From Benzoatithermus sp963720725 (lineage in GTDB: Bacteria; Pseudomonadota; Alphaproteobacteria; Geminicoccales; Geminicoccaceae): a stretch of 64,000 nt of DNA. The stretch is from assembly GCA_963720725.1 (NCBI GenBank), contig CAVRGN010000001.1, positions 186,001 to 250,000 of the forward strand. Direction: 5' to 3'. The translations under genes and the position numbers were made by a program. Below the pieces are notes generated by a model that saw nothing but the letters and a program-made list of their open reading frames with translations, was not told the DNA's origin and did not search any database. Shown one piece after another: positions 1-7,735 of the stretch (positions are counted from its first letter, which is position 1; each line of letters begins with the position of its first letter).

Positions 1-431
1 CGGACCGCGCGCAGCTGCGCCTGCCGGCGCAGCGAGGCGGTGCCGACCACGGCACCCTTGGGCAGCTCGGCCACGCTGCGCGGCCCGCGCGCGATCAGGG
101 CGTCGCGCGGATCGGCGCGAGGCAGCACGGCGCTGATCACCAGGCCCGCCGGCAACAGGGTCGGCATATCCTTCATCGAGTGCACGGCGAGGTCGAGCGT
201 GGCGCCCAGCAGCCCGGCCTCGATCTCCTCGGTGAACAGGCCCTTGCCGCCGATCTCCGCCAGGGTCCGGTCCTGGATCCGATCGCCCTGGGTGCTGACG
301 ACGACGATCTCGACCGACGCGTCGTCGAGCGCCGGCTCGGCGGCGAGCAGGGCCGCCTTGACCATGCGCGCCTGCGCCAGGGCCAAGGGCGAGCCGCGGG
401 TGCCGAGCCGGAGGGGAAGGCGGAGCGTCAT
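1..431 (-). CDS. hemC: Hydroxymethylbilane synthase (porphobilinogen deaminase), partial
   Basis: This is the N-terminal ~143 residues of the enzyme that polymerises four porphobilinogen units into hydroxymethylbilane in cytoplasmic tetrapyrrole biosynthesis. The gene reads off the left edge, so the C-terminal part with the dipyrromethane cofactor cysteine is not visible. Seen directly: an N-terminal LGTRGSPLALAQ motif, then STQGDRI, GGKGLFTEEIE, DLAVHSMKDMP and VVGTASLRRQAQL, all family signatures in the expected order. The ATG at 431 follows only 54 bases of divergent spacing from tsaD. The back-to-back hemC/tsaD arrangement is common in alphaproteobacteria. Identification is secure. Confidence 0.96.
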   Translation of the reverse strand, partial: MTLRLPLRLGTRGSPLALAQARMVKAALLAAEPALDDASVEIVVVSTQGDRIQDRTLAEIGGKGLFTEEIEAGLLGATLDLAVHSMKDMPTLLPAGLVISAVLPRADPRDALIARGPRSVAELPKGAVVGTASLRRQAQLRAV

Positions 432-485
432 GGCTGGTTGTCCAAGGATCGGCTAAGCATCGGCCACAATGGTCCGGAGGGAAAG

Positions 486-1538
486 TTGCGCGACGAGGAC
501 ATCGTCCTGGGGATCGAGACCAGCTGCGACGAGACGGCGGTGGCCCTGGTCCGTGCCGACCGTCGGGTGCTGTCCGCCCCGCTGTTCTCGCAGCTGGCCG
601 AGCATGCCCCCTATGGCGGCGTGGTGCCGGAGATAGCAGCCCGCGCCCATGTCGAGAAGCTCGACCTTCTCATCGCCCAGGCGATGGCCGAGGCCGGTCT
701 CGGTTTCGCGGATCTCGCGGGCGTCGCCGCCACTGCCGGGCCGGGGCTGATCGGCGGCCTGATGGTGGGCCTGCTCACCGGCAAGACGCTGGCCATGGTG
801 CATCGCCTGCCGCTGGTCGCGGTCAACCATCTCGAGGCGCACGCGCTCACCGCGCGCTTCATGGGCGAGCTCGATTTTCCCTATCTCCTACTTCTGGTTT
901 CCGGCGGCCACTGCCAGCTCGTCGCGGTCCAGGGCGTGGGCAGCTACCGGATGCTCGGGACCACCATCGACAATTCGGTCGGCGAGGCCTTCGACAAGGT
1001 CGCGAAGATGCTGGGCCTGGGCTATCCCGGCGGCCCGGCTGTCGAGCGGCTGGCCCGCGACGGCGATCCCAGACGCTTCGAGCTGCCTCGCCCGCTCCAC
1101 GGCACCGCCACCTGCGACTTCTCCTTCTCCGGCCTCAAGACCGCGGTACGCCACCGGATCCTGGAACTTGGCCGGGCGGCGGGCGAGCCGCGCACGATAG
1201 CCGACCTCTGCGCCGGCTTCCAGGCCGCCGTCGGCGACGTGCTGGTCGACCGGTCGCGGCGCGCGATGCGCCGTCTGCGCGACGAGTATCCATCCTGCCG
1301 CGCGCTGGTCGTCGCCGGCGGCGTCGCGGCCAACCTCCATCTCCGCCGGCGGCTGGAGGAGGCCACGGGCGCGGAAGGCTACGACCTGGTCGCCCCGCCC
1401 CTCGAACTGTGCACCGACAATGCCGTCATGGTCGCCTGGGCCGGCATCGAGCGCCTGCGGCTGGGCCCGGTCGACGACCGGGCGGTGGCCGCGCGCCCGC
1501 GCTGGCCGCTGGAGGAGCTGACGCCGTCGTTGGGCTGA
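486..1538 (+). CDS. tsaD: tRNA N6-adenosine threonylcarbamoyltransferase TsaD
   Basis: TsaD transfers threonylcarbamoyl from TC-AMP to A37 of ANN-decoding tRNAs, acting with TsaB/TsaE. The 350-residue product begins DIVLGIETSCDET, carries the metal-binding HLEAH motif near residue 114, LLVSGGHCQL, FSFSGLKTAVR and a C-terminal GGVAANLHLRRRLE, all typical of the ASKHA-fold family. The length fits the family. I chose the TTG at 486 because GGTCCGGAGG lies 5-6 bases upstream and no ATG lies between this point and the conserved start. The reading frame is open further upstream, but that part overlaps hemC and is not conserved. A decayed partial copy of its 3' half lies at 2364-2745, on the far side of vapBC. 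Confidence 0.95.
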   Translation: MRDEDIVLGIETSCDETAVALVRADRRVLSAPLFSQLAEHAPYGGVVPEIAARAHVEKLDLLIAQAMAEAGLGFADLAGVAATAGPGLIGGLMVGLLTGKTLAMVHRLPLVAVNHLEAHALTARFMGELDFPYLLLLVSGGHCQLVAVQGVGSYRMLGTTIDNSVGEAFDKVAKMLGLGYPGGPAVERLARDGDPRRFELPRPLHGTATCDFSFSGLKTAVRHRILELGRAAGEPRTIADLCAGFQAAVGDVLVDRSRRAMRRLRDEYPSCRALVVAGGVAANLHLRRRLEEATGAEGYDLVAPPLELCTDNAVMVAWAGIERLRLGPVDDRAVAARPRWPLEELTPSLG

Positions 1539-1631
1539 GATGTACCAATGTCGCCTCCACGCCATCCTGCAGGCCCACCGAACCCGTCACCTCACTCGGA
1601 CGCTCACCGTCACCATCGGCGAGCCGATGGC

Positions 1632-2003
1632 TCAGTAGGGCGTCAACACGTCCGCCAGCATCGGGAAGTGTTTGCGATTGCGGGTGACCAGCTGGAGCCG
1701 GTGCGCTTGTGCGGTCGCGGCGATCAGCGCATCGGCAAGACCCACGCCATGGCTGGCGCTCCAGCGGCGATTGAGCAGCCCCGCTTCGCGTGCGATTGCA
1801 TTCGTGACCGGCAGCACATGAAACTGCGCCAGCGCCGAGTCGAGCTGCCGCTGTTCTCGACCATCGCGCACACCGGCGAAGAGTTCGGCCACATTGACCA
1901 CCGACAGGCTGGGGATCACTTCGATCTGCTCGATGAACGCCACTGCGACCGGGTCGTCGCGGAAATAGTCGATCAGCAGGGTGGTATCGAGCAGCAGGCT
2001 CAC
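1632..2003 (-). CDS. vapC: VapC-like PIN-domain ribonuclease toxin
   Basis: A 123-residue PIN-domain protein, in known systems a Mg-dependent endoribonuclease that cleaves tRNA or rRNA when released from its antitoxin. Visible acidic residues match the family: LLLDTTLLIDYF at the N terminus (D6, D11), an early glutamate in NVAELFAG, and the GLADALIAATA motif with a catalytic aspartate, followed by LVTRNRKHFPML. It starts at a GTG at 2003 that overlaps the antitoxin stop (GTGA), so the pair is translationally coupled. It sits between tsaD and a tsaD fragment, which suggests it arrived as a cassette. Confidence 0.9.
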   Translation of the reverse strand: MSLLLDTTLLIDYFRDDPVAVAFIEQIEVIPSLSVVNVAELFAGVRDGREQRQLDSALAQFHVLPVTNAIAREAGLLNRRWSASHGVGLADALIAATAQAHRLQLVTRNRKHFPMLADVLTPY

Positions 2004-2248
2004 GCGCCGGTAAGGTCCCGGTCGAAGCCGCGCCGAGCTTCGGCGACGACCCCATCCAGATCGCTACGGCCTCGCCACATGCCGCGCGCCTCTCGCAGTC
2101 GGGCCTTCCATTCGTCGGCAGGGGCCTCGTCCAGCAGCCGTTCGACCGCCTCGCGCAGCAACTCGCCGCGCGTGCGGCCGCGGGCGCGAGCAAGTTGCTG
2201 CAGCCGTTGGTCCTGCTCGTCGGTGAGATGTAGCAGCGTTCTGGTCAT
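2000..2248 (-). CDS. vapB: VapB-like ribbon-helix-helix antitoxin
   Basis: An 82-residue antitoxin upstream of and overlapping vapC. The N-terminal LLHLTDEQDQRLQQLA followed by RTRGELLREAVERLL is a ribbon-helix-helix (CopG/Arc type) DNA-binding fold. The C-terminal tail, rich in arginine, aspartate and glycine, would be the toxin-binding part. By analogy it dimerises, neutralises VapC and autorepresses the operon promoter, which would lie in 2249-2300. An A+T-richer stretch there (around 2260-2290) is compatible with a promoter, but I cannot define boxes confidently. Confidence 0.88.
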   Translation of the reverse strand: MTRTLLHLTDEQDQRLQQLARARGRTRGELLREAVERLLDEAPADEWKARLREARGMWRGRSDLDGVVAEARRGFDRDLTGA

Positions 2249-2363
2249 GGCAATCCTATTGTCGGCGTCGCTCGGATATACACTACCACGCCGAGGAGCG
2301 CCGACATGAAATCACACGGCGTCAACACGAAAGCACTCGGGCGGAGCCACCTGCATGATGACG

Positions 2364-2745
2364 TCGGGCGCTACCTTCTTCTCGGGACCACCGTCGACGA
2401 TTGGTCGGCGAGGCGTTCGACAAGGGCGCGAAGATGCTGGGCTGGGTTATCCCGTCGACGATTGGTCGACCGGTCCGTGCGCGCGATGCGCCGTCTGCGC
2501 GACGAGCATCCCTCCGCCGCGTGCTGGTGGTCGCCGGCGGCCTGGCGGCCAACCTGTACCTGCGCCAGCGGCTCGAGCAGGCCGCGGGCGGGGAGGGCCA
2601 CGCGCTGATCGCGCCGCCCCTGGCGCTGTGCACGGACAATGCGGTCATGGTCGCCTGGGCCGGCATCGAGCGCCTGCGGCTGGGCCCGGCCGACGACCAA
2701 GCAGTGGCCGCGCGCCCGCGCTGGTCACTGGAGTAGCTGGTGCCT
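2364..2745 (+). pseudogene. Decayed partial copy of the tsaD 3' half
   Basis: This stretch aligns with tsaD 943-1520 on the same strand. It begins with a match to the GTTIDNSVGEAFDKVAKMLG region, loses about 200 bases (roughly tsaD 1036-1243), then resumes at the segment encoding LVDRSRRAMRRLRDE. It continues nearly identically through GGLAANLYLRQRLEQ and on to MVAWAGIERLRLGP, and ends at a TAG just before the equivalent of the true stop. Frame changes and the deletion prevent a full product. The N-terminal half, with the metal-binding histidines, is absent. It is either a replaced 3' end left by a cassette that integrated at tsaD, or a tandem duplication interrupted by vapBC. Confidence 0.9.
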
Positions 2746-2855
2746 CCGCGGTGACAACCTCGTGGGTTCCGCTGAACTGATCCGCCAATACTCCCGCGTA
2801 CCTTCGTCCGAGCCGTTCAGGCATTGTTAATGGTCGGTGTGCAAGACGCTGCGCC

Positions 2856-3620
2856 ATGGACCACGAACCCGATGATCATGCCGAGCCCACGACGCACTGT
2901 CGCTGGCGCGGGAGTCGCGCGCAGTGCTTGCTGCTGACGACTGGCAGCCGGGACACGGTTGCGAGGCGGCTCACGGTGCTGGCGGAGCCACATGCCGTCA
3001 TAGATGCAGATATCGATCAGTGGATGCCCGAGGGGTTTTCCGCACCCGCTGAGGCCAAATTGGGCGAAACCCCCGGCTATTTGACGGCCGAGCAACGTGG
3101 GCAGATCACCAACTGGTGGCTTGAAAAGGTTCCTCATGCGAACACGCCAAACTGGGATCTGGCGTCGACCGCCACGATCGGGAATCGTCGCGGGCTATTG
3201 CTCGTGGAGGCCAAAGCGCATGTCCGGGAACTCAGTTCGGATGGCAAGCTCTCGGTGGGGCATCCAGCCAATCATGAGCGCATACAACAGGCGATTACTG
3301 AGGCGAATGATGGATTTTCGGCGTCGATGCCGGGTTGGGCTCTATCACGCGATGTATCATATCAGCTCGCCAATCGATTCGCTTGGTCGTGGAAGCTCGC
3401 AAGCATGGGCGTACCGGTGGTCCTCGTTTACCTCGGCTTTCTCGGGGCACGGGAGATGAGCGACCTCGGCCCACTGCTCGTCGACGCTCCAGCCTGGGAC
3501 TGGTTGGTGAAGGCGCATGCACATCCACATGTACCGGAGGCAGCATGGGGGCAGAGCATGGCGCTAGGATCGGCTTCAGTTACCCCACTGATCCGCGCCT
3601 TGCCGGCAGTTCCGCTCTGA
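2856..3620 (+). CDS. Hypothetical protein with a PD-(D/E)XK-like motif
   Basis: A 254-residue soluble protein that I do not recognise as a named family. The central segment NWDLASTATI followed by GLLLVEAKAH matches the D-Xn-(E/Q)XK pattern of PD-(D/E)XK nucleases: an aspartate, then a hydrophobic strand ending in E-A-K. No signal peptide or membrane segment is visible. Codon use is less G+C-biased than in neighbouring genes. It follows the vapBC/tsaD-fragment patch with no obvious partner, and the GbdR-like regulator converges from the right. It could be a DNA-processing or defence enzyme, but only the short motif supports that. The ATG at 2856 is the first in frame; a ribosome site is not obvious. 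Confidence 0.6.
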   Translation: MDHEPDDHAEPTTHCRWRGSRAQCLLLTTGSRDTVARRLTVLAEPHAVIDADIDQWMPEGFSAPAEAKLGETPGYLTAEQRGQITNWWLEKVPHANTPNWDLASTATIGNRRGLLLVEAKAHVRELSSDGKLSVGHPANHERIQQAITEANDGFSASMPGWALSRDVSYQLANRFAWSWKLASMGVPVVLVYLGFLGAREMSDLGPLLVDAPAWDWLVKAHAHPHVPEAAWGQSMALGSASVTPLIRALPAVPL

Positions 3621-3667
3621 ATGTAGCACCGACTACGCAAGTTCTCCCAGACTAGCGGCGGAGCGCA

Positions 3668-4660
3668 CTACGCCGCCCGGACCCGTTCCGCGCGCGGGGT
3701 CTTTCCAAACATCTGCCGGTAGCACGTCGTGAAGTGCGAGGCGGAGACGAAGCCGGTGGCGCAGGCGACGCTCATGATCGGCATGTCGGTCTGGTAGAGC
3801 AGGTGGCGGGCGCGCTCGAGCCGGGTCTCGAGGTAGAACTGGGCCGGGGTGCGGCCGAGATGGCGCCGGAACAGGCGTTCGAGCTGACGGCGCGACAGGT
3901 CGATGCGCTCGGCCAGCGATTCCTGGCTCATCGGCTCCTCGATGTTGCCCTCCATGATCTCGACCGCGCGGATCAGCTTGGGGTGGTGCACGCCCAGCCT
4001 CACCCGCAGCGGCATGCGCTGGCGGTCGTGGGGGCCGCGGATGCGGTCGACGATGCACTGTTCGGACACCTTGGTGGCAAGCTCGGCGCCGTGGCCGAGC
4101 GCGATCCGATGCAGCATGAGGTCGAGCGCTGCCGTCCCGCCCGAGCAGGTGAAGCGGTTGCGGTCGATCTCGTACAGGTCCGAGCTCACCGGGATCTCGG
4201 GGAACGCCTCGACGAAGCCCGGCAGGTTCTCCCAATGGATCGTGCAGCGGTGCCGGTCGAGCAGGCCGGCGCGGGCCAGGACGTGGGCGCCGGTGCACAA
4301 GGCGCCGATGGCCGCACCCCGCCGGTCCCAGCGCCGCAGCCAGGCGAACACGTCCCTGTTCTGATAGTGCTCCGAGCCGAGGCCGCCGCAGAGGACGACC
4401 GCCGGCAGGCTGCCGGAGACGGGAGGTTCGGCGCCGGTGAGGGCATCGTCGACCTGGATCGCGATGCCGTTGCTGGCGGGGACCGGCGTGCCGTCCCGCG
4501 ACAAGAGGCGCCAGCGGTACAGGGAGCGCCCTGACAGGCGATTGGCGATCCGCAGCGGCTCGATGGCGCTGGTGAACGCGATCATCGAGAATGCGGGGAT
4601 GAGCAGGAAAAGGATGGTCTCGGTGGGCGCGCCGCTCGTTGGGAGGGATCTATCGCTCAT
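3668..4660 (-). CDS. GlxA-family (GATase1-AraC) transcriptional regulator, GbdR-like
   Basis: A 330-residue regulator with an N-terminal class I glutamine amidotransferase-like (DJ-1/PfpI) domain (LFLLIPAFSMIAF, VVLCGGLGSEHY, IGALCTGAHVLARAGLL) and a C-terminal AraC-type DNA-binding domain (LAERIDLSRRQLERLFRRHL and ACATGFVSASHFTTCYR, two helix-turn-helix units). GbdR-type regulators of this architecture activate glycine betaine, dimethylglycine and sarcosine catabolism. Its position divergent from soxB, 232 bases away, supports that role here. The ligand (glycine betaine or dimethylglycine in Pseudomonas) is inferred, not shown. Confidence 0.88.
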   Translation of the reverse strand: MSDRSLPTSGAPTETILFLLIPAFSMIAFTSAIEPLRIANRLSGRSLYRWRLLSRDGTPVPASNGIAIQVDDALTGAEPPVSGSLPAVVLCGGLGSEHYQNRDVFAWLRRWDRRGAAIGALCTGAHVLARAGLLDRHRCTIHWENLPGFVEAFPEIPVSSDLYEIDRNRFTCSGGTAALDLMLHRIALGHGAELATKVSEQCIVDRIRGPHDRQRMPLRVRLGVHHPKLIRAVEIMEGNIEEPMSQESLAERIDLSRRQLERLFRRHLGRTPAQFYLETRLERARHLLYQTDMPIMSVACATGFVSASHFTTCYRQMFGKTPRAERVRAA

Positions 4661-4892
4661 GGGCCGGTCCGGACACTGCGCGAACTCCAGCTCTTGCGAG
4701 ATCGCGACGCGGTCATGCTATCACAACGTCATCGCCGGCCGAACAGCCCTTCGAGCGGCCGCGCAAAGGGTGTCCGGATCGGTGGGGGCAGCGTCGCTTG
4801 GGCGCAAGAGAGCGGCTGTGGTAGCGGTAGGACACCGGTAGGGACGGGAGCCGGCTTCGCCCCGCGACCGCGCTCCAGCCACGAAAGGCCGC
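4661..4892. promoter_or_regulatory. Divergent control region between the GbdR-like regulator and soxB
   Basis: 232 bases with no plausible gene separate two divergent starts, so both promoters and any operators for the AraC-type activator should lie here. An A+T-richer stretch around 4708-4735 is a plausible promoter core. No exact consensus box was identified. Confidence 0.4.
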
Positions 4893-6140
4893 ATGCAGCA
4901 CTATTCGCTCTTCTCGCTGGCCCGCAACGCGCTCACGGGCCATCGCAACTGGCGGGCCGCCTGGCGCAGCCCCGAGCCGAAGCCGGCCTACGACGTCGTG
5001 ATCGTCGGGGCCGGCGGGCACGGCCTCGCCACCGCCTACTATCTCGCCAAGGAGCACGGGATCACCGATGTCGCCGTGCTCGAGCGCGGCTGGCTGGGCG
5101 GGGGCAATACCGGCCGCAACACCACGATCTGCCGCTCGAATTACCTTTATGACGAGAGTGCGGCTTTCTACGACCACGCGCTCAAGCTCTGGGAAGGGCT
5201 GAGCCAGGAGCTGAACTACAACGTCATGTTCAGCCCGCGCGGCGTGCTGATGCTCTCCCACACCGTCCACGACGTGCAGAGCGCGCAGCGCCACATCCAT
5301 GCCAACCGGCTCAACGGCGTCGACAATGAGTGGCTGACCCCGGCTCAGTGCAAGGCGTTCTGTCCGCCCTTGAACCTGGAGAACCTGCGCTATCCGGTCC
5401 TCGGCGGCGCGCTGCAGCGCCGTGGCGGCACGGCCCGCCACGACGCGGTCGCCTGGGGCTACGCCCGCGGGGCCGACGCGCGCGGCGTCGACATCATCCA
5501 GAACTGCGAGGTGACCGGCATCCGGCGCGAGGGCGACAGGGTGGTGGGAGTCGAAACCGGCAGGGGCTTCATCGCGGCCAGGAAGGTGGCGGTGGTCGCG
5601 GCCGGGCACACCAGCGTGGTCATGGCCATGGCCGGCCTGCGCATGCCGCTGGAGAGCACGGTCCTGCAGGCGTTGGTCTCCGAGCCGGTCAAGCCCGTGT
5701 TCCCGTGCGTGGTGATGTCCAACACCATTCATGCCTACATCAGCCAGTCGGACAAGGGTGAGCTCGTGATCGGCGCGGGCTCCGACCAGTACAACTCCTA
5801 CAGCCAGCGCGGCAGCTTCCAGATCGTCGAGCACACGCTGGAGGCGATCACCGAGCTGTTCCCGCTGTTCTCGCGCATGCGCATGCTGCGGCACTGGGGC
5901 GGCATCGTCGATGTCACCGTCGACCGCTCGCCCATCGTCGGCAAGACTCCGCTGCAGGGGCTCTACGTCAATTGCGGCTGGGGCACCGGCGGCTTCAAGG
6001 CGACGCCCGGCTCCGGCCATCTGTTTGCCCATACCGTCGCGAAGGACGAGCCGCACTCCATCAACGCGCCGTACTCGCTCGACCGGTTCGCGACCGGGCG
6101 GCTGATCGACGAAGCGGCGGCCGCGGCCGTCGCGCATTGA
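4893..6140 (+). CDS. soxB: Sarcosine oxidase subunit beta
   Basis: The 415-residue FAD-containing beta subunit of heterotetrameric sarcosine oxidase, which oxidatively demethylates sarcosine to glycine in the cytoplasm, feeding one-carbon units to tetrahydrofolate. Visible: an N-terminal HYSLFSLARNAL leader typical of SoxB, a Rossmann FAD motif (DVVIVGAGGHGLATAYYLA), GGGNTGRNTT, and the C-terminal GTGGFKATPGSG near the flavin site. This subunit is intact, unlike the alpha and gamma subunits downstream. It is the first gene of the cluster and is followed 19 bases later by the cyanophycinase-like gene, an unusual interruption of the soxBDAG order. Confidence 0.96.
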   Translation: MQHYSLFSLARNALTGHRNWRAAWRSPEPKPAYDVVIVGAGGHGLATAYYLAKEHGITDVAVLERGWLGGGNTGRNTTICRSNYLYDESAAFYDHALKLWEGLSQELNYNVMFSPRGVLMLSHTVHDVQSAQRHIHANRLNGVDNEWLTPAQCKAFCPPLNLENLRYPVLGGALQRRGGTARHDAVAWGYARGADARGVDIIQNCEVTGIRREGDRVVGVETGRGFIAARKVAVVAAGHTSVVMAMAGLRMPLESTVLQALVSEPVKPVFPCVVMSNTIHAYISQSDKGELVIGAGSDQYNSYSQRGSFQIVEHTLEAITELFPLFSRMRMLRHWGGIVDVTVDRSPIVGKTPLQGLYVNCGWGTGGFKATPGSGHLFAHTVAKDEPHSINAPYSLDRFATGRLIDEAAAAAVAH

Positions 6141-6159
6141 ACCATACCGTGGGGGATTC

Positions 6160-7459
6160 ATGACGTTGGCGACCTTGGCTCGACGGGACCTGCTGGCTGG
6201 TGTGGGCGCACTCGCGGCAACCTCGCTGATCCGACCCGCACGGGCCGCGGACGGCGGCGTCGGCTCACTCGTCATCGTCGGCGGCGCCCTGCGCTTTGCC
6301 GATCCGGTCGTCTGGACCCGCATGGTGGCACTGGCCGGCGGCCCGGGTGCGAAGGTCGCGGTCATGCCGACCGCCAGCGGCAACCCGAAGAAGAATGGCG
6401 GCCTCGTCGTCGACGCGTTCAAGCGCTACGGCGCCGATCCCGTGCTGATCCCGCTGTCGCTCAACGCCAAGCGGATGGACGACCTGGACTACAAGGAGGT
6501 CCGCAAGGACCCGAAATGGGTCGAGGCGGTGAAGGGGGCCAAGCTCGTCTACTTCATCGGCGGCACCCAGGAACGGATCGTCGAGGCGCTGTTCGAGGAC
6601 GACGGCAGCCGCTCGCCCATGCTGCAGGCGGTGTTCGACGTCTACGAGTCCGGCGGCGTGGTCGGCGGCTCCTCGGCCGGGGCGGCGATCATGTCCGATC
6701 CCATGTTCCGCGACGCCCAGAACGTGTTCCAGGTCCTGCGCAACGGTGCCCGCTACTGGGACGTGATGCAGGGCGACCCGCCCAACGGCGAGGAGACCAC
6801 CCGCGGGCTCGGCCTGATGCCCAAGGGCTGGTTCGTCGACCAGCACTTCCTGGCCCGCGGCCGGCTCGCCCGGACCCTGGTCGTGATGCGCGACCGCAAG
6901 TTCCCCTACGGCATCGGCGTCGACGAGAACACGGCCGTGGTCGTCACCGGTGGCCGCGAGGCCGAGGTGATCGGCTATCGCGGTGCCCTGGTGATCGACA
7001 TGTCCAAGGCCACCTCGGACTCCGCCCAGACCCTGTTCAACGTCAAGGACGTCCGGCTCAGCTACCTCGACCGCGGCGACCGGATCGATCTCGAGACCCT
7101 GGCGATCACGCCGGCGCCCGAGAAGGCCGGCGACCTCAAGATCGACCCGAACGCGGCCGACTTCGATCCCTACTTCACCGACGACGAGTGGTACGCCAAC
7201 ATCCTGGGCAACACCACCGTCCTCGACCTGATGGCGAACCTGATCGACAACAAGCAGAAGGAAGTGATCGCGACTCGCCTTCACGGGCAATCCGGCGATC
7301 GACCATCAGGACACGGGCTGGGAGTTCAAGTTCTACAAGGGCCCCGACTCGATCGGCTACTACACCGGCGCCTTCGGCGGCGAGGACTACTCGGTCTACA
7401 ACATCCATCTCGACGTTCGGCCGATCAAGCTGACCGCACCTCTCTACCAGCCGCTCTGA
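6160..7459 (+). CDS. Secreted cyanophycinase-like peptidase (S51 family), frameshifted
   Basis: A Tat-type leader (ARRDLLAGVG then AATSLIRPARA) precedes a peptidase S51 domain. GGVVGGSSAGAAIMSD carries the nucleophile serine of the G-x-S-A-G motif, and LVYFIGGTQERI and WFVDQHFLARGRL follow as in cyanophycinases, which release beta-Asp-Arg dipeptides. The frame breaks near 7270. After removing one base the sequence continues as LAFTGNPAID, then SIGYYTGAFGGEDYS, and ends LTAPLYQPL at the TGA at 7457, so the true gene is about 432 residues. Lying inside the sox operon, it may act on another amide or peptide; cyanophycin as substrate is not established. Related S51 peptidases cleave other Asp-containing dipeptides. 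Confidence 0.85.
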
Positions 7460-7471
7460 CTGGCGACGCCC

Positions 7472-7735
7472 ATGCTCCTGGTTCCCTGTCCCTATTGCGG
7501 CCCGCGGCCCGAGGTCGAGTTCCGCTGCGGCGGCGAGGCGCAGGTGCTGCGGCCCGATCCGGCGACGGCCAGCGACGAGGACCAGGCCCACTACCTCTAC
7601 TACCGGACGAACCCGAAGGGCCGGCACCGCGAGCGCTGGTACCATCTCCATGGTTGCGGCCGCTGGTTCAACGCCATCCGCGACACGGTGAGCGACCGGT
7701 TCGAGGCGAGCTGCAAGATCGGCGAGGAGCCATGA
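7472..7735 (+). CDS. soxD: Sarcosine oxidase subunit delta
   Basis: The 87-residue zinc-binding delta subunit of heterotetrameric sarcosine oxidase. Seen: CPYCGPRPEVEF at the N terminus, YLYYRTNPKG, and RERWYHLHGCGRWFNAIRDT, which supply the Cys/His zinc ligands of the family. Its length matches known SoxD. The stop at 7733 overlaps the soxA ATG at 7732 (ATGA), so the subunits are translationally coupled. It starts 12 bases after the reconstructed end of the peptidase gene. Confidence 0.95.
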   Translation: MLLVPCPYCGPRPEVEFRCGGEAQVLRPDPATASDEDQAHYLYYRTNPKGRHRERWYHLHGCGRWFNAIRDTVSDRFEASCKIGEEP

